Program-made: the position numbers and the translations under genes
Notes under the pieces: generated by a model
Database searches by the model: none
Told to the model about the DNA's origin: nothing
Seen by the model: only the letters and a program-made list of their open reading frames with translations
Shown here: positions 1-7,996 of the stretch, piece by piece
How the letters are laid out: the number at the start of each line of letters is the position of its first letter
Position numbering within the stretch: position 1 is the first letter of the stretch
Assembly: GCF_904061905.1 (NCBI RefSeq)
Contig: NZ_CAJFCI010000028.1
Location: 1 to 64,000 of the forward strand
Direction: 5' to 3'
DNA from: Zestomonas carbonaria
GTDB lineage: Bacteria > Pseudomonadota > Gammaproteobacteria > Pseudomonadales > Pseudomonadaceae
DNA: 64,000 bases

Positions 1-103
1 AAGAGACTCGGAATGCTCATTTACAGCCGTAAACTCCGCTTCCTCGCCTCTTTTTGCCTTGCCTGACCTTCGCTCGGCGACTTTTCGTACAGAACCTAAC
101 ACC
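1..103. repeat. Dispersed repeat, copy 1
   Basis: This gene-free stretch before the first CDS begins with an AAGAGACTCGGA block and ends with a CGACTTTTCGTACAGAACC block. Closely similar blocks recur at about 18079 and 18256-18276. This suggests a dispersed Pseudomonas intergenic repeat. I see no gene in it. Confidence 0.4.
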
Positions 104-118
104 ACTGAAGGGAATCCC

Positions 119-568
119 ATGCGCAGGCTCTACATCGACACCGAATTCACCCAACTGGACGTGAGCCGTCGGCTGATCTCCCTGGCGCTGGTCGGCGACG
201 ACGGTCGTGAGTTCTACGTGGAGCTGGCCGACACCTGGACGGAAGCGGACTGCTCCGACTTCGTCCGGAAGATCGTGCTGCCGCAACTGGACCCGGATCG
301 CCACGGCATGGGCCGGACCGAGGCCCGAGGGGCGCTGCTGCGCTTCCTGGCCGGCTGCGGCGAGGTGGAGATCATCGGCGACGCCCTGGAATGGGACTGG
401 CCGCTACTCCTCGAACTGCTCGACCCGGTGGGGCTGCCCGACAACGTGTCCGGCTGCCGGCAGGTCGACGACCCGCTCTCCGCACTGCCCGCCGAGGCGG
501 TGCCGCACCACGCGCTGCTCGATGCGCGGTTGATCCGCGATCTGTGTGAGGGTGGGACTTCGTCGTAG
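119..568 (+). CDS. RNase AS-like 3'-5' exoribonuclease (DEDD fold)
   Basis: This 149-residue protein starts MRRLYIDTEF, and the D-T-E triad near residue 8 is the first acidic motif of DEDD exonucleases. A second acidic region (GDALEWDWP, around residue 88) and a C-terminal H-H-A-L-L-D-A (about residues 134-140) complete the expected set of catalytic acids and the late His. Family members of this small size (RNase AS/DUF5051) trim adenylate-rich RNA. The start at 119 is preferred because the upstream reading frame has no similarity to the family and MRRLYIDTEF is the natural beginning of the fold. The gene converges on the OprD porin across a nested palindrome that probably ends both transcripts. 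The substrate is inferred from the family only. Confidence 0.7.
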   Translation: MRRLYIDTEFTQLDVSRRLISLALVGDDGREFYVELADTWTEADCSDFVRKIVLPQLDPDRHGMGRTEARGALLRFLAGCGEVEIIGDALEWDWPLLLELLDPVGLPDNVSGCRQVDDPLSALPAEAVPHHALLDARLIRDLCEGGTSS

Positions 569-579
569 GGGATTTCTTC

Positions 580-720
580 GGTGCGCGCGGCGCACCCTAC
601 GCAAACTCGTAGGATGGGTGAGCGTAGCGAAACCCATCGAGTCCGCCCGATGGGTTTCGTCGCAGGCTCTTCCACCCATCCTACGGGTTACGTGCTTTTG
701 TAGGGTGCGCCGTGCGCACC
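580..720. repeat. Nested REP palindromes between convergent genes
   Basis: Several palindromes are stacked here. GTAGGATGGGTG (609-620) pairs with CACCCATCCTAC (673-684), and inside it CGAAACCCATCG (628-639) pairs with CGATGGGTTTCG (648-659). GGTGCGC/GCGCACC palindromes with an adjoining TAGGGTGCGCC-type core flank both sides (about 580-600 and 701-720). The position between two convergent genes suits a bidirectional terminator role. The same motif families recur at 10905-11083, 26921-26972 and 52794-52871. Confidence 0.7.
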
Positions 721-750
721 GCGTGGCCGGTTCGGTGTGCAGAAGACTGC

Positions 751-2013
751 CTACCACAGCGCCAGGCTGTAGCTGAGGATCAGCCGGTTCTCGTCCAGGT
801 CGTTGCCGAAGTTCGTCGAGCGCACCGTGGCGTTGCGCCACTTGATGCCGAGGTTCTTCAGCGGGCCGCTTTGCACCACGTAGCCGATGTCGGTGTCGCG
901 TTCCCATTCCTTGCCGTCCGGGCGGCCGGCGCCCAGGTCGATGCCGTCGCCGGACAGGTAGCGGGTCATGAAGGTCAGGCCGGGCACGCCGAGGGCGGCG
1001 AAGTCGTAGTCGTAGCGGAGTTGCCAGGAGGTCTCGTCCTGGTTGGCGAAGTCGCCGATCTGCACGAAGTTGACCAGGTAGGCATCGGCGCCGTTGACGT
1101 AGGCGAAGCCGGTGTCGCCGCGCATCGCCTGGTAGCCGGCGGCGAAGGCGTGGGCGTCGAGCCTGTAGGTGAACATCGCGCCGAAAGCCTTGTTGTCGAC
1201 GTTGCTGCCGCCGTCGTCGCTGGAGCGGGCGAAGCGCAGGTCGCTCTTCAGCGACTGGCCGTCGCCGAGCGGCAGGTTGTGTTGCAGGGTCAGATAGTGC
1301 TGGCGGTAGAAGTTGTCCAGGCCGCCGTAGGCATAGCCGGTGGTCAACCGCTCGTTCCACTGGTAGCTGGCGCTGGCGAAGTCGAAGCGGTCGCTGGTGG
1401 TGTGGCGGGTACGGATGTTCTTGGCGCCGAGGGTGGTGATGGCCATGTCCTCGTGGTCGCTGGAGTCGCGCTGGTTGACCTGGGTGAGGCGCCCGGCGTC
1501 GAGGGTCAGGCCGGCGATTTCCCGCGAAGTGAGCTGGCCGCCCCGGAAGGTCTGTGGCAGCAGGCGCGAGTCGTTGGGCATGATCACCGGCAACCTGGGA
1601 ATCAATGTGCCGACCTTGAGCACGCTGTCGGAGGCGCGCAGCTTGGCGGTCAGGCCGAGGTCGGAGTAGGCGTCCTGGGCGCGCCTCGGCGCTTCGCGGT
1701 CGCGCTGCAGCAGGCCGGAGCCGGCGCGGTCGGGGCTGGAATCCAGCTTGACGCCGAGCAGGCCGATGGCGTCGACGCCGACCCCGATGGGGCCGTCGGT
1801 GAAGCCGGATTCGTAGCGCAGCAGGAAGCCTTGCGCCCATTCCTCGGCCTTCGACTGGGCGGCGCCGTCCTGGCGGAAGTCGCGGTTGAAGTAGAAGTTG
1901 CGCAGCTCCAGGCCGGCCTTGCCGTCGGCGAGGAAGTCCGCCGCCGCCGGAGTAGCCACGGCGAGGCCGCTGGCGGCCAGCAGTAGGTTGCGGGTGAGGG
2001 TGGTGCGGTGCAT
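751..2013 (-). CDS. OprD-family outer-membrane porin
   Basis: The protein has 420 residues, with a signal peptide (residues 1 to about 25, ending A-A-A-D-F) and a mature N-terminus F-L-A-D-G-K-A typical of OprD/OpdX porins. The sequence is rich in alternating beta-strand patterns and ends in aromatic W (L-A-L-W), as outer-membrane barrels do. OprD-family members import amino acids or small carboxylates. Transcription runs away from the downstream acyl-CoA operon. A plausible role is uptake of the acid activated by the neighbouring ligase, but nothing in the sequence fixes the substrate. The length is normal for the family (400-450). Confidence 0.9.
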   Translation of the reverse strand: MHRTTLTRNLLLAASGLAVATPAAADFLADGKAGLELRNFYFNRDFRQDGAAQSKAEEWAQGFLLRYESGFTDGPIGVGVDAIGLLGVKLDSSPDRAGSGLLQRDREAPRRAQDAYSDLGLTAKLRASDSVLKVGTLIPRLPVIMPNDSRLLPQTFRGGQLTSREIAGLTLDAGRLTQVNQRDSSDHEDMAITTLGAKNIRTRHTTSDRFDFASASYQWNERLTTGYAYGGLDNFYRQHYLTLQHNLPLGDGQSLKSDLRFARSSDDGGSNVDNKAFGAMFTYRLDAHAFAAGYQAMRGDTGFAYVNGADAYLVNFVQIGDFANQDETSWQLRYDYDFAALGVPGLTFMTRYLSGDGIDLGAGRPDGKEWERDTDIGYVVQSGPLKNLGIKWRNATVRSTNFGNDLDENRLILSYSLALW

Positions 2014-2202
2014 GGATGTGCCTCTTTGTTGTTGTTGTGGAAAAAGGCCTCCCGCGCCGGGCCCGTGGAAGCCCGGCGAAGAAGGTAAAGGAGATGTCAG
2101 CGCCCGATCAGCGGCGCGGTGCCCTGGCCGCGCGCAACGGCGCGGCTGGCCGAATAAAAAGCGCGATGCCCAACGGGAGGCACCGCGTCACGCTAAAAGG
2201 CT

Positions 2203-3975
2203 TCAGAACTGTTCGGCGGCCAGGCCGTACAGCGGTGCGCTGCCGGCGCGGATGCTCGCCTCCAGGCTCAGGGTGCGCGGCAGCAGGCGGCGGAAATAGA
2301 ACTCGGCGGTGGCCAGCTTGGCGCCGTAGAAGTCGCGGTCCTCGTCGAGACGCTGCTGGGCGACCGTCGCCATGCGCGCCCAGACGTAGGCGTAGGCGAC
2401 GTAGCCGAACAGGTGCAGGTACTCCACCGAGGCGGCGCCGACTTCGTGCGGATCGGCCTTGGCCTGCTCCAGCAGCCAGCCGCTGAGCGCTTCCAGGCGT
2501 TCCAGTTCGGTCAGCAGTTCGCTGGCGTATTCGCTCTCGTGGCGGTGGGCGAAGTCGCGTACCTCGGCGGCGAACAGGCGCAACGCGGCGCCGCCATTGG
2601 CGACCACCTTGCGGCCGAGCAGGTCGAGGGCCTGGATGCCGTTGGTGCCTTCGTAGATCTGCGCGATGCGCACGTCGCGCACCAGTTGCTCCTGGCCCCA
2701 TTCGCGGATGTAGCCGTGGCCGCCGAACACCTGCTGGCCGTGCACGCAGCTTTCCAGCCCGCTGTCGGTGAAGAACGCCTTGGCCACCGGGGTGAGCAGG
2801 GCGACCAGGGCTTCGGCGTCGTTCTTCTCATCGGCGTCGGCGCTGAACTTGGCCAGGTCGAGCTGCTGGCCGACGTAGCAGGCGAAGGCGCGGCCGCCCT
2901 CGGTCATGGCCTTGATGGTCAGCAGCATGCGCCGCACGTCGGGGTGCACGATGATCGGGTCGGCGGCCTTGTCCTTCGCCACCGGGCCGCTCGGCGCGCG
3001 GCTCTGGATGCGCTCGCGGGCGTAGGCCACGGCGTTCTGGTAGGACGCCTCGGCGCAGCCGATGCCCTGGATGCCGATGGACAGGCGCTCGTAGTTCATC
3101 ATGGTGAACATCGCCGCCAGGCCCCGGTTCGGCTCGCCGACCAGGAAGCCGGTGGCGCCGTCGAAGTTCATCACGCAGGTGGCCGAGGCCTTGATGCCCA
3201 TCTTGTGTTCGATGGACCCGCAGGACACGGCGTTCTTCCCACCCAGCGAACCGTCTGCGTTGACCAGCACCTTGGGCACCAGGAACAGCGAGATGCCCTT
3301 CGGCCCGGCCGGCGCGTCGGGCAGCTTGGCCAGCACCAGGTGGACGATGTTCTCGGTGAGGTCCTGCTCGCCGCCGGTGATGAAGATCTTGCTGCCGGTG
3401 ATGGCGTAGCTGCCGTCGGCCTGCGGCTCGGCCCGGGTGCGGATGATGCCGAGGTCGGTACCAGCGTGGGCCTCGGTCAGGCACATGGAGCCGGCCCAGC
3501 GGCCCTCGTACATCGGCGGCAGGTAGGTGTTCTTCAGCTCGTCGCTGGCGTGGGCGTCGATGGCCAGGCAGGCGCCGGAGGACAGCGCCGAGTACAGGGC
3601 GAAGCTGGAACCGGCGGCGTAGAGCATTTCCTCGAAGGCCACGGCGAGCATCTTGGGCATGCCCATGCCGCCGCATTCGGGGTTGCCGGAAAGGCCGACC
3701 CAGCCTCCCTCGATGTAGGTGGCATAGGCCTCGCGGAAGCCTTTGGGCGTGGTCACCACGCCGGCCTGCCACTGCGCGCCTTCCTCGTCGCCGCTGCGGT
3801 TGAGCGGGGCGATCAGTTGCCCGGTGACCTTGGCCGCTTCTTCCAGGATGGCATCGGCGGTGTCGCCGTCCACCGTCCCGGCCAGGGCCGGCAGGCGCGC
3901 CCACAGGGCGGGGGCGTCGAAGACCTCGTGGAGGACGAAGCGCATGTCGCGCAGCGGGGCGTTGTACTCGGGCAT
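2203..3975 (-). CDS. Acyl-CoA dehydrogenase (600-aa class with C-terminal extension)
   Basis: This FAD-dependent acyl-CoA dehydrogenase has 590 residues. Visible signatures are the FAD-binding CLTEAHAGTDLG segment (about residue 165), ITGSKIFITGGEQD, and the C-terminal QVFGGHGYIREWGQEQ followed by RIAQIYEGTNGIQ, where Glu442 is the expected catalytic base. The last 120 residues match the extra C-terminal domain of the long (about 600 aa) class, which includes the 3-methylmercaptopropionyl-CoA and FadE5-like enzymes. It is the last gene of a minus-strand set with an acyl-CoA ligase and an ActP-type transporter, so it probably performs the first oxidation of the activated acid. Chain-length preference cannot be read. 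Confidence 0.93.
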   Translation of the reverse strand: MPEYNAPLRDMRFVLHEVFDAPALWARLPALAGTVDGDTADAILEEAAKVTGQLIAPLNRSGDEEGAQWQAGVVTTPKGFREAYATYIEGGWVGLSGNPECGGMGMPKMLAVAFEEMLYAAGSSFALYSALSSGACLAIDAHASDELKNTYLPPMYEGRWAGSMCLTEAHAGTDLGIIRTRAEPQADGSYAITGSKIFITGGEQDLTENIVHLVLAKLPDAPAGPKGISLFLVPKVLVNADGSLGGKNAVSCGSIEHKMGIKASATCVMNFDGATGFLVGEPNRGLAAMFTMMNYERLSIGIQGIGCAEASYQNAVAYARERIQSRAPSGPVAKDKAADPIIVHPDVRRMLLTIKAMTEGGRAFACYVGQQLDLAKFSADADEKNDAEALVALLTPVAKAFFTDSGLESCVHGQQVFGGHGYIREWGQEQLVRDVRIAQIYEGTNGIQALDLLGRKVVANGGAALRLFAAEVRDFAHRHESEYASELLTELERLEALSGWLLEQAKADPHEVGAASVEYLHLFGYVAYAYVWARMATVAQQRLDEDRDFYGAKLATAEFYFRRLLPRTLSLEASIRAGSAPLYGLAAEQF

Positions 3976-4039
3976 TGCGGAACCTCGTTGTTATGGTTGG
4001 CGAAGGGCGCGGCCCGGTCCGGCGGGCCGCGCCATGCGG

Positions 4040-5692
4040 TCAATGGCTGCTGGCGGCCGCCGCGCCCAGGCCGGTCTGGGCGCGCACGAACTGGTCCTCG
4101 AAGGCGTCGCGTTCGCGAGCGGCGCGGGTACTGGTATCGAGCTTAGACACCACCACGATGACCAGGAACGCCAGCGGCATGGAGAACAGCGCCGGGTGGT
4201 CGTAGGGGAAGATCGCCTCGGCGTTGCCCAGCACCGTCACCCACACCGCCGGCGACAGGATCACCAGCACGAGGGCGCTGGCCAGGCCGGCGAAGCCGCC
4301 CCAGAGCGCGCCACGGGTGGTCAGGTCCTTCCAGTACATGGCCATGATCAGCACCGGGAAGTTGGCCGAGGCGGCGACGCCGAAGGTCAGGCCGACCAGG
4401 AAGGCGACGTTCATCTGCTCGAACAGGATGCCGAGGCCGATGGCCACCAGGCCGAGGCCGACGGTGGCGATGCGGGTCACGCGCATCTCGTCGCGCTCGC
4501 TGGCGCGGCCCTTCTTCAGCACGGTGGCGTAGAGGTCGTGGGAGATCGCCGAGGCGCCGGCCAGGGCCAGGCCGGCGACCACCGCGAGGATGGTGGCGAA
4601 GGCCACGGCGGACAGGAAGCCGAGGAACAGGTTGCCGCCCACCGCCTTGGCCAGGTGCATGGCGACCATGTTGCCGCCGCCGATCAGCGCGCCCGAGGTG
4701 TCGCCGCCGACGAAGTACTGCGGGTCGCTGCCGACGATGACGATGGCCGAGAAGCCCAGCACCATCACCATCAGGAAGAAGAAGCCGATGAAGCCGGTGG
4801 CGTAGAACACCGACTTGCGCGCTTCCTTGGCGTTGGGGACGGTGAAGAAGCGCATCAGGATGTGCGGCAGGCCGGCGATGCCGAACACCAGGCCGAGGGA
4901 CATCGACGCGGCGTTGATCGGGTCGGCCAGCATCGAGCCGGGGCCCATGATCGCCTCGCCGATGGCGTGCGCGTCCACCGCGCGGCCGGCGAGGTTTTCC
5001 AGGCTGAAGCCGAATTCGCCGAGGGCCATGATCGCCAGGGTAGTGCCGCCGGCGAGCAGCAGCACGGCCTTGATGATCTGCACCCAGGTGGTGGCGATCA
5101 TCCCGCCGAAGATCACGTAGACCAGCATCAGCGCGCCGACCACCACCACCGCCACCGGGTAGTCGAGGCCGAACAGCAGCTTGATGAGCTGGCCGGCGCC
5201 GACCATCTGCACCACCAGGTAGCAGCACACCACGGTCAGCGAGCCGAACGCGGCGAAGGTGCGGATGCGGGTCTGGTCGAGGCGGTAGGAAACGATGTCG
5301 GCGAAGGTGAAGCGGCCGAGGTTGCGCAACCGCTCGGCCATCAGGAAGGTGATGATCGGCCAGCCGACGAAGAAGCCGATGGTGTAGATGAAGCCATCGT
5401 AGCCTTTGGCGAACACCAGGCTGGAGAGGCCCAGCAGGGTCGCCGCCGACATGTAGTCGCCGGCGATCGCCAGGCCGTTCTGGAAGCCGGTGATGCCGCC
5501 GCCGGCGGTGTAGAAGTCGGCGGTGGAGCGGGTCTGGCGGGCGGCCCACCAGGTGATCGCCAGGGTGCCGAGGACGAACACGAAGAACATGCCGATGGCG
5601 TGCAGGTTGAGTGGCTGCTTCTCGGCCACCACGGGCGCGGCGACGGCGGCCAGGGGCGAGAGGGCGGCGAGGGCGGGGAGGAGGCGCTTCAT
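4040..5692 (-). CDS. actP: Cation/acetate symporter, ActP family (SSS)
   Basis: This 550-residue sodium:solute symporter starts with a hydrophobic leader and has about 13 predicted membrane segments. Family signatures include [17 protein letters not shown], the [11 protein letters not shown] stretch and [21 protein letters not shown]. These are characteristic of ActP-type short-chain carboxylate permeases. Its start codon overlaps the stop of the upstream DUF485 gene by four bases (ATGA), the usual yjcH-actP coupling. In this operon with an acyl-CoA ligase and dehydrogenase, the likely cargo is a short- or medium-chain carboxylate, not necessarily acetate. Confidence 0.92.
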   Translation of the reverse strand: MKRLLPALAALSPLAAVAAPVVAEKQPLNLHAIGMFFVFVLGTLAITWWAARQTRSTADFYTAGGGITGFQNGLAIAGDYMSAATLLGLSSLVFAKGYDGFIYTIGFFVGWPIITFLMAERLRNLGRFTFADIVSYRLDQTRIRTFAAFGSLTVVCCYLVVQMVGAGQLIKLLFGLDYPVAVVVVGALMLVYVIFGGMIATTWVQIIKAVLLLAGGTTLAIMALGEFGFSLENLAGRAVDAHAIGEAIMGPGSMLADPINAASMSLGLVFGIAGLPHILMRFFTVPNAKEARKSVFYATGFIGFFFLMVMVLGFSAIVIVGSDPQYFVGGDTSGALIGGGNMVAMHLAKAVGGNLFLGFLSAVAFATILAVVAGLALAGASAISHDLYATVLKKGRASERDEMRVTRIATVGLGLVAIGLGILFEQMNVAFLVGLTFGVAASANFPVLIMAMYWKDLTTRGALWGGFAGLASALVLVILSPAVWVTVLGNAEAIFPYDHPALFSMPLAFLVIVVVSKLDTSTRAARERDAFEDQFVRAQTGLGAAAASSH

Positions 5693-6015
5693 GCCTGGCT
5701 CTCCTCGACGATTTCCGCGCTCATGGCGTCGAAGCGGGTGTTGGCGCTGCGCACGTACCAGCCGGTGAGCAGCCAGGACAGCACGATGATCGCCGCGCCG
5801 ACCGGGATGCCGACGCTGAGCTGGCCGCCGTCGCGCAGCGGCGCGTGCAGCCAGCCGGGGGCGAAGGCCACCACCAGCATGTACAGGTAGTAGGTGCCGA
5901 GCACCAGGGCGCTCAGCGACCAGGCCAGCCGCGCACGCTGGCGGGCGAGGCGCTGGAACTTCGGGTTGGCGCGGATGCGCCGGCAATCCTGGGCGTGGCG
6001 GGTTGGGTCGTTCAT
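5689..6015 (-). CDS. yjcH: DUF485 inner-membrane protein (YjcH-like)
   Basis: This 108-residue protein has two membrane segments (about residues 28-50 and 63-87) after a charged N-terminus containing [11 protein letters not shown]. That pattern is typical of DUF485 proteins, which are almost always encoded immediately before actP. The overlap with actP (ATGA) supports co-translation. It probably assists or regulates the transporter; its biochemical role is unknown. Confidence 0.9.
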   Translation of the reverse strand: MNDPTRHAQDCRRIRANPKFQRLARQRARLAWSLSALVLGTYYLYMLVVAFAPGWLHAPLRDGGQLSVGIPVGAAIIVLSWLLTGWYVRSANTRFDAMSAEIVEESQA

Positions 6016-6139
6016 GGGTGTGGCCTCCGTTTGTTGTTGTTGTCGATGCCTGGACCGTCGCGTTTCGCGGGCGTGCGACGGCCCTCCGGCCCTCCGGGAA
6101 GGGCCGCTGTGGTTCTCTATGCGTGGTGCGGTGCGGGGA

Positions 6140-7762
6140 TCAGAGCGCCTTGGCCATGTCCCTCAATACGTACTTCTGGATCTTGCCGGTGGAGGTCTTC
6201 GGCAACTGGGTGAAGACCACCGTGCGCGGCACCTTGAAGCCGGCCAGGTGCTCGCGGCAGAAGCCGATGATGTCCGTCTCGCGGGTTTCCTGGTGGTCGG
6301 CCTTGAGGGTGACGAAGGCGCAGGGCGTCTCACCCCATTTCTCGTCCGGGCGCGCCACCACCGCGGCTTCCAGCACCGCCGGGTGGCGATAGAGCACGCC
6401 TTCCAGCTCGATGGTGGAGATGTTCTCGCCGCCGGAGATGATGATGTCCTTGAGGCGGTCGCGGATTTCCACGTAGCCGTCCGGGTGGCAGACCGCCAGG
6501 TCGCCGGTGTGGAACCAGCCGCCCTCGAAGGCTTCGGCGGTGGCGCTGGGGTTCTTCAGGTAGCCCTTCATCACGGTGTTGCCGCGCATGAAGATCTCGC
6601 CGATGGTCTGGCCGTCGCGCGGCACCGGTTCGAGGGTCTTCGGGTCGGCCACCATCACGCCTTCCAGGGTCGGGTAGCGCACGCCCTGGCGCGCCTTGAT
6701 CTGCGCCCGCTGCTCCAGCGGCAGCTCGTCCCATTCGGCGTGCCAGGCGCACAGGGTCACCGGGCCGTAGACCTCGGTGAGGCCGTAGACGTGGGTGACC
6801 TGGATGCCCATTTCCTCCACCGCGCCGATCACCTTGGCCGGCGGCGCGGCGCCGGCGACCATGGCCTTGACCGGGTGGTCGATGGCCGCCTTGGCCGATT
6901 CCGGCATGTTCACCAGGGCGTTGAGCACGATGGGCGCGCCGCACAGGTGGGTGACCTGGTGCTCGCGGATCTGGGTGAGGATCTTCGCCGGGTCGACGCG
7001 GCGCAGGAACACGTGCACGCCGGCCAGCGCGGTGATGGTCCAGGGGTAGCACCAGCCGTTGCAGTGGAACATCGGCAGGGTCCACAGGTAGACCGGGTGG
7101 TTGCCCATCGCCCAGGTCATCTGGTTGCCCAGCGCGTTCAGGTAGGCGCCGCGATGGTGGTAGACCACGCCCTTGGGATTGCCGGTGGTGCCGGAGGTGT
7201 AGTTCAGGCTGATCGCCTGCCATTCGTCGTCCGGCCACTGCCAGGCGAACTCCGGGTCGCCCTCGGCGAGCAGCGCCTCGTAGTCGAGATCGCTGACCGC
7301 CTGGCCCTCGCCGTACTCGGGGTCGTCGACGTCGATCACCAGCGGCGGGTGGTCGAGCATGCCCACGGCGGCATGGATCACCTCGTGGAACTCGCGGTCG
7401 GTGATCAGCGCCTTGGCTTCGCCGTGCTGGAGCATGAAGGCGATGGCCTCGGCGTCCAGGCGCACATTGAGGGTGTTGAGCACCGCGCCGATCATCGGCA
7501 CGCCGAAGTGCGCTTCCAGCATCGCCGGGATGTTCGGCAGCATCACCGCCACCGTGTCGCCCTTGCCGATGCCACGGCCGGCCAGTGCCGACGCCAGGCG
7601 GCGGCAGCGCGCGTAGGTCTCGGCCCAGGTGCGGCGGATCGATCCGTGGATCACGGCGGGGTAGTGGGGGTAAACGCTGGCGGTACGCTCGATGAAGCTG
7701 AGCGGGCTCAGGGCGATATGGTTCACGGCGGCAGGGGCAAGGCCCTGTTCGAAGATCGACAT
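6140..7762 (-). CDS. Acyl-CoA synthetase (AMP-forming, medium-chain type)
   Basis: The adenylate-forming ligase has 540 residues. The P-loop NYTSGTTGNPKGVVYHHR, the A5-type HVYGLTEVYGP, GGWFHTGDLAV and the C-terminal catalytic-lysine motif STGKIQKYVLR are all present, so it looks catalytically complete. It activates a carboxylic acid to its CoA thioester using ATP. Start at 7762 (ATG) is chosen over a GTG three codons upstream. It is the first gene of a minus-strand operon with DUF485, ActP and an acyl-CoA dehydrogenase, and is divergent from a sensor kinase. I recall a similar ligase/dehydrogenase/two-component grouping in P. putida linked to short-chain alcohol and acid growth. Confidence 0.92.
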   Translation of the reverse strand: MSIFEQGLAPAAVNHIALSPLSFIERTASVYPHYPAVIHGSIRRTWAETYARCRRLASALAGRGIGKGDTVAVMLPNIPAMLEAHFGVPMIGAVLNTLNVRLDAEAIAFMLQHGEAKALITDREFHEVIHAAVGMLDHPPLVIDVDDPEYGEGQAVSDLDYEALLAEGDPEFAWQWPDDEWQAISLNYTSGTTGNPKGVVYHHRGAYLNALGNQMTWAMGNHPVYLWTLPMFHCNGWCYPWTITALAGVHVFLRRVDPAKILTQIREHQVTHLCGAPIVLNALVNMPESAKAAIDHPVKAMVAGAAPPAKVIGAVEEMGIQVTHVYGLTEVYGPVTLCAWHAEWDELPLEQRAQIKARQGVRYPTLEGVMVADPKTLEPVPRDGQTIGEIFMRGNTVMKGYLKNPSATAEAFEGGWFHTGDLAVCHPDGYVEIRDRLKDIIISGGENISTIELEGVLYRHPAVLEAAVVARPDEKWGETPCAFVTLKADHQETRETDIIGFCREHLAGFKVPRTVVFTQLPKTSTGKIQKYVLRDMAKAL

Positions 7763-7996
7763 GCTGGACACCCGGTGGCTGATTGTTAGCTCTTTGTATT
7801 GCCGTCTTCCGGATAGGGGGGCGGAAGACTGGCTAATCGTTCAGGGTGATTTATATACCGTTGTGGTTGTTTTATGGAAGTACTACCTGTGTCTTATCGT
7901 ATATTTACTATATTTTGATTGGATCTTGGTAGGGTGGATATCATCGATGCCCCCGCCTGGCGCTATGCTTGTTCCCCCTTCGACATGGGAGCCCCG
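7763..7996. promoter_or_regulatory. Divergent, AT-rich control region with inverted repeat
   Basis: The region separates the acyl-CoA ligase operon (minus) from the sensor kinase gene (plus). It is clearly more AT-rich than its surroundings (7848-7925). It carries the inverted repeat GTCTTCCG (7804-7811) / CGGAAGAC (7822-7829) with a 10-base spacer. The repeat is a candidate operator for the neighbouring FixJ-type regulator. No clear sigma-54 site was recognised. Confidence 0.4.
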